A DNA stretch of 64,000 nt from Flavobacterium tyrosinilyticum. Its GTDB lineage: Bacteria; Bacteroidota; Bacteroidia; Flavobacteriales; Flavobacteriaceae. The stretch is from the NCBI RefSeq assembly GCF_023656565.1, contig NZ_JAMOKG010000001.1:316456-380455 (forward strand), given 5' to 3'. Within the stretch, counting starts at the first letter, position 1; each line of letters starts with the position of its first letter. The position numbers and the translations under genes are program-made. This document shows, in pieces, positions 6,917 through 13,637 of this stretch. The notes under the pieces are model-generated. The model made no database searches, was not told the DNA's origin, and saw only the letters and a list, made by a program, of their open reading frames with translations.

Positions 6917-7243
6917 TTATAGCTCTTTTGCTTCTTCGCTGTAATTATTTAGAATTCCGGTAATCAAATAATTTTGATTTCTTTTTTCGAAAAATATATA
7001 CCAAGTTGTTCTCGCATTAGATTTATAAAAGATATAATTTAAACCTAAATATTGAAGAGGTTTTGGAGTTTTCTTATGAGGAGATTTTTTTATTCTTTCG
7101 GGAACAACATCATAAATAGCATCTACATATTCTTCGGCTGATTCTATAAAACCAAAGTATTCTTTTTTATACAAGATTAAAACCAAATTATCAAGATAAC
7201 TAATTACTGATGGAGTAAAAACAACTTCTATTTCCCCCACCAT
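6917..7243 (-). CDS. RelE/ParE-like toxin candidate
   Basis: A 108-residue basic protein. Its layout suits the RelE/ParE fold: an N-terminal strand (IEVVFTPSVISYLDNLVLIL), helices rich in Tyr and Glu, then TPKPLQYLGLNYIFYKS, TTWYIFFEK and a closing strand NYLITGILNN. RelE-like toxins cleave mRNA at the ribosome; ParE-like ones act on gyrase, and which applies cannot be told. The start overlaps the end of the upstream 63-aa gene by 16 bp, the usual translational coupling of such modules. Family assignment is by pattern and moderately secure. Confidence 0.65.
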   Translation of the reverse strand: MVGEIEVVFTPSVISYLDNLVLILYKKEYFGFIESAEEYVDAIYDVVPERIKKSPHKKTPKPLQYLGLNYIFYKSNARTTWYIFFEKRNQNYLITGILNNYSEEAKEL

Positions 7244-7419
7244 TCTCTAATTCTCCTTTTCGATTCTGCTTTTGCTTCCTCCGGCGTTAATCCTTTTGCA
7301 AATTCAGCATCAAAATCAAAAGTTTCACGATCTATACCTTTAAATTTTGGTTTTTGAACTTCATATTCAACCGCAGGTTCTTCAACCTTGTTCTTTTTAT
7401 TTTCTTTATCCGAACCCAT
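7228..7419 (-). CDS. Antitoxin-like small protein
   Basis: A 63-residue, highly charged protein. The N-terminal half is Lys/Glu-rich and probably disordered; the C-terminal half (FDAEFAKGLTPEEAKAESKR then IREWWGK) is helical and resembles antitoxins paired with RelE/ParE proteins in Bacteroidota. It precedes the toxin candidate with a 16-bp overlap. TAAATTTG (7449-7442 on the minus strand) is a plausible -7 element. No DNA-binding domain is evident, so autoregulation is uncertain. Confidence 0.65.
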   Translation of the reverse strand: MGSDKENKKNKVEEPAVEYEVQKPKFKGIDRETFDFDAEFAKGLTPEEAKAESKRRIREWWGK

Positions 7420-7470
7420 TATTCCTACATTTTAATTCTTACAAATTTACAAAATAAAATGAATCAAATT

Positions 7471-8376
7471 TTATAAAACTTTCTTTTCCTTCTTCTTGTA
7501 ATTTACAATAAAAACACCGAGAATAATTAAAGCTGTAGCAATAATAAAATCTATTGTAATCACTTCGTCTAAAAGCAGCCAGCCTAGAAAAACTGCAATT
7601 ATCGTATTGATGTACGATAAAATAGAAACCTGCACTGCTGTAACATGTTTCAGAGCGTAATTATAGCTAAAAAAAGCAATTACAGACCCGAAAATCGACA
7701 AATACAATGCTGCTAAAATACTTTTAGAACTCCATAAACTCACATCAATATTGGGCGAAAAAATAAATGCTAAAACAATCTGAATGCACGAAGCCATTGT
7801 AAACTGGTAAAATAAATTAAGAATTATATTTTTAGATTTATTCCCATGAAGTTTGGTATAAATTGTTCCACCAGCCCAAGCCAATATCGCAAATCCCATG
7901 AACATCATTCCGGTTCTATAATCAGCATCTAAAAAGGATCCGAGGCCGTCTTTAAAAATAAAAACCACCCCTGAAAATCCAATAATTACACCTATAAATC
8001 CTCTTAAACTCATTTTTTGTAGTCCAAACATAATGCTACCTAGAAAAATAAGTATCGGAGACAAGGCGCTTATCACAGATGCTAATCCGCTAGGTACAGT
8101 CTGCTCGGCTATGGTTGTAAACCCATTTGCTATTACAATCATTAACACAGAAGGAACGAGCTGATGTTTTAAATTCTCCCATCCAATCCATTTTAACTCT
8201 TTCTTAAACAATAAAATTGTCATCATGATCAATCCTGCTAATCCCTGACGAATTGAAGTTACAAACCAAGGCGGAATCGTTTCAACTGCAACGCGAATTC
8301 CTAAAAAGGTTGTTCCCCAGATAATTCCAACTGCTGCAAGAGCAAAAATTAATTTATAATCTAAATTTTGTTTCAT
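7471..8376 (-). CDS. EamA/DMT-family exporter
   Basis: An inner-membrane drug/metabolite transporter of 301 residues with about ten transmembrane helices in two EamA repeats. The first has GIIWGTTFLGIRVAVETIPP, and the second begins near AWAGGTIYTKLHG. The end KKKEKK is cytoplasmic. Relatives export amino acids or small metabolites; the substrate cannot be inferred. It is downstream of galE on the same strand but separated by a terminator. Confidence 0.9.
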   Translation of the reverse strand: MKQNLDYKLIFALAAVGIIWGTTFLGIRVAVETIPPWFVTSIRQGLAGLIMMTILLFKKELKWIGWENLKHQLVPSVLMIVIANGFTTIAEQTVPSGLASVISALSPILIFLGSIMFGLQKMSLRGFIGVIIGFSGVVFIFKDGLGSFLDADYRTGMMFMGFAILAWAGGTIYTKLHGNKSKNIILNLFYQFTMASCIQIVLAFIFSPNIDVSLWSSKSILAALYLSIFGSVIAFFSYNYALKHVTAVQVSILSYINTIIAVFLGWLLLDEVITIDFIIATALIILGVFIVNYKKKEKKVL

Positions 8377-8385
8377 AAAAATGCT

Positions 8386-8428
8386 TTAAAAAAAAGTCCC
8401 AAACTATATTACTATAATCTGGGACTTT
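8386..8428 (-). terminator. Terminator of the DegT-galE operon
   Basis: On the minus strand AAAGTCCCA (8428-8420) pairs with TGGGACTTT (8401-8393) and runs into a T-tract. It lies between the galE stop and the EamA start. Confidence 0.8.
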
Positions 8429-8453
8429 AAAAAATTATAATCTTATTAAAAAA

Positions 8454-9470
8454 TTACTTATTCCTTACTTTTTGTTCCCATTCCCAGGCGCTTGCCATCG
8501 CTTTATCAAGACTTAGTTCAGCCTTCCATCCTAAGACGTTATTTGCCTTATCTGTATTTGCGTAAGCTTCAGTAATATCACCTTCGCGGCGAGGCATCAT
8601 CTTATAAGGCAGTTTTTTACCGCTGACTTTTTCAAAACTATGAATCACTTCAAGAACAGAACTTCCCTTTCCAGTTCCTAAATTGAAGGTTTCAACTTTT
8701 GCTAAATTCTTTTTATTTAACAAACGTTGTAAAGCAATGACATGGGCTTTTGCCAAATCAACAACGTGAATATAATCACGAACTGCGGTTCCGTCTGGAG
8801 TTGGATAATCATTACCAAAAACAGATAATTCCTGGCGCATTCCTACACCTGTTTGTGTAATAAATGGAACTAGATTTTGAGGAACTCCTAACGGTAATTC
8901 GCCAATCTGCACAGATTCGTGAGCTCCAACTGGATTAAAATAACGCAATAAAATCGCACTGATATTGGTAACTTTTGCGGTGTCTGTGATAATTTCTTCT
9001 CCGATCTGTTTTGTGTTTCCGTAAGGAGACATTGCCAACTGAACCGGAGCATCTTCTGTAATTGGCATTTTTTCGGCTTGACCGTAAACGGTACAAGACG
9101 AGCTAAAAATAAAACTTGCTTCAGGTTTTTGCTGTAATTCCTGTAAAAGATAAATTAAACTGCTAATGTTGTTTTCATAATACAACAAAGGCTGTTCAAC
9201 ACTTTCGCCCACTGCTTTTGAAGCCGCAAAATGAATTACCCCAGTAACATCATTATGTTTTTTAAAAAAATCCTGCACTGCAGTCTTTTCTCTTAAATCT
9301 AATTTTTCAAATAAAGGTGTTTTCCCTGTAATTGCTGTAATTCCATTTAAAACATCTTCTGAAGAATTGGAAAGGTTATCAATAATCACTACTTCGAAGC
9401 CTTCATTTTGCAATTCGACTACGGTGTGAGATCCAATAAATCCTAATCCTCCTGTTACTAATACTTTCAT
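8454..9470 (-). CDS. galE: UDP-glucose 4-epimerase
   Basis: Interconverts UDP-glucose and UDP-galactose with NAD, supplying galactose for surface polysaccharide. It has 338 residues, like E. coli GalE. The NAD motif GGLGFIGS lies at 7-14, and the catalytic site is S124-S126 with Y150-x3-K154 (SPYGNTK). RYFNPVGAHESVQIGE is a family signature. It begins 45 bp after the sugar aminotransferase gene, and a terminator follows, so the two form a small nucleotide-sugar operon. Confidence 0.96.
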   Translation of the reverse strand: MKVLVTGGLGFIGSHTVVELQNEGFEVVIIDNLSNSSEDVLNGITAITGKTPLFEKLDLREKTAVQDFFKKHNDVTGVIHFAASKAVGESVEQPLLYYENNISSLIYLLQELQQKPEASFIFSSSCTVYGQAEKMPITEDAPVQLAMSPYGNTKQIGEEIITDTAKVTNISAILLRYFNPVGAHESVQIGELPLGVPQNLVPFITQTGVGMRQELSVFGNDYPTPDGTAVRDYIHVVDLAKAHVIALQRLLNKKNLAKVETFNLGTGKGSSVLEVIHSFEKVSGKKLPYKMMPRREGDITEAYANTDKANNVLGWKAELSLDKAMASAWEWEQKVRNK

Positions 9471-9515
9471 TTGGTGGTTGTTTGTAGTTATATTTTGGCT
9501 AATACTTAAATTGTC

Positions 9516-10646
9516 TTATTTTAAAAATTCGATTACGCTGTCTGTAATATATTTAATCTGTTCATCATCAAGTTCTGTATGCATTGGTAAAGCAATTACT
9601 TCTTGAACTAATTGATTTGTTACAGGAAATTGCTCTTCTTTATAACGAGGATCTAAATATGCTTTTTGAGAGTGAAGTGGAATTGGATAATAAATTGCAC
9701 AAGGAATTCCTTTATCCAATAAATGTTGCATTAAAGCATTACGATCTGCATCAACGATTCTTAATACATATTGATGAAAAACGTGATCATTTTCGTTTGC
9801 ATCAAAATCTGGAGTTATGATATGCGCATTTCCAGCGAAAGCTGCATTGTATTTAGTTGCCGCCAAACGACGTGCTTGATTGTATTCATCTAAAAGTGGC
9901 AATTTTGCATTTAAAACTCCAGCCTGAATACTATCTAAACGTGAATTTACACCTACAACATCGTGGTGGTAACGCTCATACATTCCGTGATTTACAATTC
10001 CGCGGATAATGTGAGCCAATTTATCATCATTTGTAAAAATCGCTCCTCCGTCACCATAACACCCTAAGTTTTTAGATGGGAAGAATGAAGTTGCTGCCAC
10101 GTGACCAATTGTTCCTACTTTAACTTTTGAACCAGATTTAGAAACATAATCTGCACCAATTGCCTGAGCATTATCTTCGATTACATATAAATTGTATTGA
10201 GCTGCAATTTCCATAATTGCATCCATATTTGCAGCGCGTCCAAATAAATGTACAGGAACAATCGCTTTTGTTTTTGGCGTAATTGCTTTTTTCACCGCAT
10301 CAATATCGATGTTCATATTATGCAAATCAACATCAACCAAAACTGGAGTTAATTGCAATAAAGCAATCACCTCAACTGTAGCCGCAAAAGTAAAATCGGC
10401 AGTGATAACCTCATCTCCAGGTTGAAGACCAAGTCCCATCATGGCAATCTGCAACGCATCTGTACCATTTGCACAAGGAATAACGTGTTTTGCGCCTAAA
10501 TAATCTTCAAGATTTTTTTGAAACTGATGAACTAAAGGTCCGTTGATATAAGTATTTGTATCTAAAACTTCTTGAATTGAAGCATCTACAGTCGATTTTA
10601 TTTTTTCGTATTGACTCTTTAAGTCAACCATTTGTATTTTTTTCAT
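9516..10646 (-). CDS. DegT/DnrJ/EryC1/StrS sugar aminotransferase
   Basis: A PLP-dependent aminotransferase of 376 residues that makes amino-sugar nucleotides for glycans. Visible features are the N-terminal MVDLKSQYEKIK, the cofactor region CANGTDALQIAM, VIEDNAQAIGA with the PLP-contacting Asp, and Schiff-base K192 in FFPSKNLGCYGDGGA. An in-frame ATG 87 bp upstream would add a hydrophobic stretch absent from the family, so the ATG at 10646 is used. It is cotranscribed with galE. The exact sugar is unknown. Confidence 0.93.
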   Translation of the reverse strand: MKKIQMVDLKSQYEKIKSTVDASIQEVLDTNTYINGPLVHQFQKNLEDYLGAKHVIPCANGTDALQIAMMGLGLQPGDEVITADFTFAATVEVIALLQLTPVLVDVDLHNMNIDIDAVKKAITPKTKAIVPVHLFGRAANMDAIMEIAAQYNLYVIEDNAQAIGADYVSKSGSKVKVGTIGHVAATSFFPSKNLGCYGDGGAIFTNDDKLAHIIRGIVNHGMYERYHHDVVGVNSRLDSIQAGVLNAKLPLLDEYNQARRLAATKYNAAFAGNAHIITPDFDANENDHVFHQYVLRIVDADRNALMQHLLDKGIPCAIYYPIPLHSQKAYLDPRYKEEQFPVTNQLVQEVIALPMHTELDDEQIKYITDSVIEFLK

Positions 10647-10783
10647 TTTGAATCTATTTAAAAAAATTAAAGACACCGTTTTTAGGCAGAAATCTCTAAA
10701 AGGAGGAACAAAAATAGTTATTAATAGCTTCAAACCAATGAAAATAGTCGAAAGAAATGTAATTTAGCTGCAAAAAAAATTAC

Positions 10784-12013
10784 ATGCTTTTTTTATACAA
10801 TCTAACCATTTACATCGCAGGATTTTTCTTAAAAATCATAGCGCTATTTAGTCCGAAAATTAAGCTTTTTATTGAAGGCCGAAAAAATGTATTTTCAGTA
10901 TTAGAAGAAAAAATTAAAGTAGAGGACAAAACAATCTGGTTTCATTCTGCCTCACTTGGCGAATATGAACAAGGACTTCCTGTTATAGAAAAAATCAAAG
11001 AAAAATATCCCTCACATAAAATTATTGTAACCTTTTTTTCACCATCTGGATACGAAGTGCGTAAAAATAACACAGTTGCCGATGTGACCATTTATTTACC
11101 GCTTGACACTAAAAGTAATGCAAAACGATTTTTAAAACTGGTTCATCCTGAATTTGCTTTTTTCATCAAATACGAATTCTGGCTTAACTATTTAAAGGAA
11201 TTAGAAAAAAGCAAAACACCAGCTTATCTGATTTCGGGAATTTTCAGAGACAATCAGATGTTTTTTAAATGGTATGGCGGCTTTTACAGAAAAGCTCTGA
11301 ATACTTTCACTTATTTTTTTGTTCAAAATGAAAGCTCCAAACAAAAAATTGAATCAATTGGATTTCATAACGTAATTGTTTCTGGCGACACTCGTTTTGA
11401 TCGCGTAAATGCTATTTTAGAAAGAGACAATCGTCTTGATTTTGTTGAGAATTTTAAAAACAATCAGACGACAATTGTCGTTGGAAGCTCATGGCCAAAA
11501 GATGAAATCTTAATTGCCGAATATATCAATCAAGCTCCTGAAAATGTAAAATTCATAATTGCTCCACACAATATTAAACCCGATCAGATTTCAGATCTTT
11601 TGTCAAAAATCACAAAACCAACGGTTCTCTTTTCAGAAAAAGAAAACAAAGATTTATTTGATTACAGCGTTTTTATAATAGACACTATTGGAATTTTGAC
11701 TAAGATCTATAGTTACGGAACCATTGCATATGTAGGCGGCGGATTTGGAAATCCCGGAATACACAATATATTAGAACCTGCTACCTTTGGAATTCCAATT
11801 GTAATTGGCCCTAATTATTCAAATTTCGCAGAAGCAGTTGATTTAGCCAAAATTGGAGGCTGCATGCCCATATCAACGAGCGCAGAACTTAAAGCCATTT
11901 TGGACAAATTATTGAATGATAAAAACTTTCTAGAAGAAAAAAGCGCAATCTGCAAATCGTTTATTCAAGACCATAAAGGAGCCACTGAAACGATCATAAA
12001 ACTCATCTCATAG
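10784..12013 (+). CDS. waaA: 3-deoxy-D-manno-octulosonic acid (Kdo) transferase
   Basis: Adds Kdo from CMP-Kdo to lipid A precursor at the cytoplasmic face of the inner membrane. 409 residues, GT30 family. An N-terminal membrane anchor (1-24) is followed by WFHSASLGEYEQG with the catalytic base E60. The C-terminal nucleotide-binding half has VGSSWPKDE and GGFGNPGIHNILEPATFGIP. It is divergent from the DegT-galE operon, so both sides of this promoter region serve surface glycans. Whether one or two Kdo are added cannot be told. Confidence 0.94.
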   Translation: MLFLYNLTIYIAGFFLKIIALFSPKIKLFIEGRKNVFSVLEEKIKVEDKTIWFHSASLGEYEQGLPVIEKIKEKYPSHKIIVTFFSPSGYEVRKNNTVADVTIYLPLDTKSNAKRFLKLVHPEFAFFIKYEFWLNYLKELEKSKTPAYLISGIFRDNQMFFKWYGGFYRKALNTFTYFFVQNESSKQKIESIGFHNVIVSGDTRFDRVNAILERDNRLDFVENFKNNQTTIVVGSSWPKDEILIAEYINQAPENVKFIIAPHNIKPDQISDLLSKITKPTVLFSEKENKDLFDYSVFIIDTIGILTKIYSYGTIAYVGGGFGNPGIHNILEPATFGIPIVIGPNYSNFAEAVDLAKIGGCMPISTSAELKAILDKLLNDKNFLEEKSAICKSFIQDHKGATETIIKLIS

Positions 12014-12330
12014 CCTTTTGACTTGATAAAGGTGTTAAAATTGAAGAAATAAGTCTAAACGATCCTGCTTAAATACTCTTAAAAAACAATACAAATCCTA
12101 AATCAAAGAAACTAAATAACTGATTTTCATAAAGATTATTCAACAAAAAATTATTTAGACGAGAAATTAGATAATTTAAGAAAAATTTATAATTTTGGCA
12201 TATTCTTTGATAAATAAGATAAACGTGAGTAAGGAAAATATTTTAAAAAAAAAGTGAAAAAATATTTTACATATTAAAAAATTTATATCTTTGCCACGAA
12301 TTAATAATTAACCTTTTATAATAAAGTAAG
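12014..12330. other. AT-rich spacer without a confident gene
   Basis: Very AT-rich. It contains the -7 element of the lipoprotein gene (12286) and a second TAATTTTG at 12190-12197. Downstream of the latter a GTG at 12225 could open a 17-codon Lys-rich reading frame ending at 12278. That frame overlaps the lipoprotein promoter region and has no other support, so I do not call it a gene. Confidence 0.4.
12286..12293 (+). promoter_or_regulatory. -7 element of the small lipoprotein gene
   Basis: TATCTTTG is a best-form TAnnTTTG element, 37 bp before the ATG, in an A/T-tract context typical of strongly expressed Flavobacterium genes. Confidence 0.6.
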
Positions 12331-12546
12331 ATGAAAAAAGTATTTTTAAGTTTAGCTGTTGTTGCTGTTTTAACTGTTGTATCTTGTAAAAAAGCTGACG
12401 CTGCTGCTGAAGCTCCTGCTGTAGATTCTACTGCTGTTGCTGTTGATTCAGCTGCTGCTGTTGTTGATTCTGCTGCTGCAACTGTTGATTCTGCTGCTGC
12501 TAAAGTTGACTCTGCTGCTGCTAAAGTAGAAGAAGTAAAAAAATAA
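12331..12546 (+). CDS. Small Ala/Val/Asp/Ser-repeat lipoprotein
   Basis: A 71-residue lipoprotein precursor: a signal peptide with lipobox VVSC (C19), then about 52 mature residues built mainly from VDSAAA-type repeats (AVDSTAVAVDSAAAVVDSAA and three more) and ending KVEEVKK. Low complexity and Ala content suggest a helical rod or flexible spacer at the membrane, loosely recalling Lpp or alanine-zipper proteins, though no heptad pattern is clear. A strong promoter and terminator on a monocistronic unit suggest high expression. Function unknown. Confidence 0.8.
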   Translation: MKKVFLSLAVVAVLTVVSCKKADAAAEAPAVDSTAVAVDSAAAVVDSAAATVDSAAAKVDSAAAKVEEVKK

Positions 12547-12571
12547 TTAGAACCTAAGTTCTAACGATTTT

Positions 12572-12601
12572 AAAACCATCTTTATAGATGGTTTTTTTTT
12601 G
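12572..12601 (+). terminator. Terminator of the small lipoprotein gene
   Basis: AAAACCATC pairs with GATGGTTTT across a 6-nt loop and runs into nine T. Confidence 0.88.
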
Positions 12602-12632
12602 CGATAACTTTTTTTTTCGCAAAATTCACAAA

Positions 12633-12667
12633 TAAAAAAAAGCGTCCGCAATTGCGAACGCTTTTTT
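12633..12667. terminator. Bidirectional terminator before the DUF1508 stop
   Basis: AAAAAAAGCGTCCGC and GCGAACGCTTTTTT form a near-perfect hairpin (one G-T or A-C mismatch, depending on strand). It ends directly at the DUF1508 stop codon on the minus strand. Confidence 0.8.
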
Positions 12668-13053
12668 CATTCAGCCGCTTCTTCCACTTCTTCATCTTCA
12701 GATTCCTCATCACCAAAAATTGACTCACTCGAAGAAAAATCCAAAATTTCCGATCTAGAAGAATAAGTCACGATCTCCTTCACCCCTTTCTGCAAAAGCA
12801 ATTCCGTACTGTATTTTCGACTTGTAGCAAAATGAACATCACCAAGCATCAATTTAAAAAAATACTTCCCTCCAGAACCCTTAAACTTCAAAAACTTCGC
12901 AAGCTCAATATTCGCCTTAAACCTTTCAATATCCTCTTCACACTCAAACCTCAACTCATAACTCAAACTCGTAAAAATTACTTTCCCTCTCCGAGAGGTA
13001 AACGTAAACTTATATTCATCATTAAACCGCTTGCTAATTACAAAAGCACCCAT
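12667..13053 (-). CDS. YegP-like protein with two DUF1508 repeats
   Basis: A 128-residue cytoplasmic protein. The first DUF1508 repeat is clear (FVISKRFNDEYKFTFTSRRG then KVIFTS, residues 4-40). A second, weaker one follows (KYFFKLMLGDVHFATSRKYS, about 63-108). The C-terminus is a very acidic tail (DEESEDEEVEEAAE). Function unknown; YegP is a small stress-associated protein in E. coli. It starts 38 bp beyond the long octamer array, which therefore lies in its leader or promoter region. Confidence 0.78.
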   Translation of the reverse strand: MGAFVISKRFNDEYKFTFTSRRGKVIFTSLSYELRFECEEDIERFKANIELAKFLKFKGSGGKYFFKLMLGDVHFATSRKYSTELLLQKGVKEIVTYSSRSEILDFSSSESIFGDEESEDEEVEEAAE

Positions 13054-13090
13054 TTATAAATTTTAGATTTTAGATTGTTGATTTTTTTTT

Positions 13091-13226
13091 GAGATTCCGA
13101 GATTCTGAGATTCTGAGATTCTGAGATTCTGAGATTCTGAGATTCTGAGATTCTGAGATTCTGAGATTCTGAGATTCTGAGATTCTGAGATTCTGAGATT
13201 CTGAGATTCTGAGATTCTGAGATTCT
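13091..13226. repeat. 17-copy octamer tandem array
   Basis: 136 bp made of 17 head-to-tail copies of GAGATTCT. The first copy is GAGATTCC and the other 16 are identical. In another phase the unit is TCTGAGAT, which is also one unit of the degenerate octamer tract at 34253-34284. The array lies between the tRNA genes and the DUF1508 start, so copy-number change would alter the leader of that gene. It is open in a minus-strand frame only because 8 bp times 3 gives 24 nt without stops; it is not a gene. Confidence 0.95.
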
Positions 13227-13251
13227 AATAAATTTACTGCGTAAATTTATT
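13227..13251. repeat. 11-bp hairpin beside the octamer array
   Basis: AATAAATTTAC, TGC and GTAAATTTATT form a perfect hairpin that directly abuts the array. Confidence 0.7.
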
Positions 13252-13265
13252 ATCTGCAAGCCTGC

Positions 13266-13300
13266 AAATAAAAAAAGCCTCTTCAAAAGAAGAGGCTTTA
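13266..13300 (-). terminator. Terminator of the tRNA transcript
   Basis: On the minus strand AAAGCCTCTTC and GAAGAGGCTTT form a tight hairpin ending in a T-run, just past the 3' end of tRNA-Leu. Confidence 0.85.
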
Positions 13301-13301
13301 G

Positions 13302-13387
13302 TACTCAGAGCGGGACTTGAACCCGCACGAACATTGCTGTTCACTGGATTTTAAGTCCAGCGTGTCTACCAATTTCACCATCCGAGC
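13302..13387 (-). tRNA. tRNA-Leu (UAA)
   Basis: 86 nt with a long variable arm, as expected for Leu. The acceptor stem GCTCGGA/TCTGAGT has two G-U pairs. The anticodon stem-loop CTGGACTTAAAATCCAG gives anticodon TAA, and the T-arm is CGGGTTCAAGTCCCG. The discriminator is A. CCA is not encoded. Confidence 0.95.
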
Positions 13388-13402
13388 ATTGTATGGTTTT
13401 TG

Positions 13403-13475
13403 AGCGAAAAACGGGGCTCGAACCCGCGACCTCGACCTTGGCAAGGTCGCGCTCTACCAACTGAGCTATTTTCGC
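13403..13475 (-). tRNA. tRNA-Gly (GCC)
   Basis: 73 nt. The acceptor stem is GCGAAAA/TTTTCGC, the D-arm AGCTCAGTTGGTAGAGC, and the anticodon loop CCTTGCCAAGG gives GCC. The T-arm is CGGGTTCGAGCCCCG and the discriminator T. It lies 15 bp upstream of tRNA-Leu in transcription order, so the two form one transcript. Confidence 0.95.
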
Positions 13476-13637
13476 ATTTTCAAATTCTATTTAAGAACTG
13501 CAACACTTGATTTGTTTCGTATTGCGAGTGCAAATTTAGGACATTTATTCAATTACACAAGCGTTTTTTCAAAAAAAAATCCACTTATTTTATAACATTC
13601 TGATAACCTAAACTTTAAAATTGAAAATTTTTAGATT

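Noticed and set aside
9584..9820. Plus-strand open frame opposite the DegT gene
   Set aside because: Shadow of a strongly conserved aminotransferase; no signal of its own. The same holds for the other antisense frames within mutS, clpX, bamA and galE.
12225..12278. 17-codon Lys-rich frame behind a TAATTTTG element
   Set aside because: Too short, GTG start, overlaps the promoter region of the lipoprotein gene, and its composition is simply the AT-rich background.
13091..13226. Possible CRISPR array
   Set aside because: The units are contiguous 8-mers with no spacers, and no cas genes are near.
13038..13286. Minus-strand 82-codon open frame with a repeated ISESQNLR pattern
   Set aside because: It is a by-product of the 8-bp tandem array (24-nt triple period without stops). 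There is no start context, and the flanks are a tRNA terminator and the DUF1508 start.
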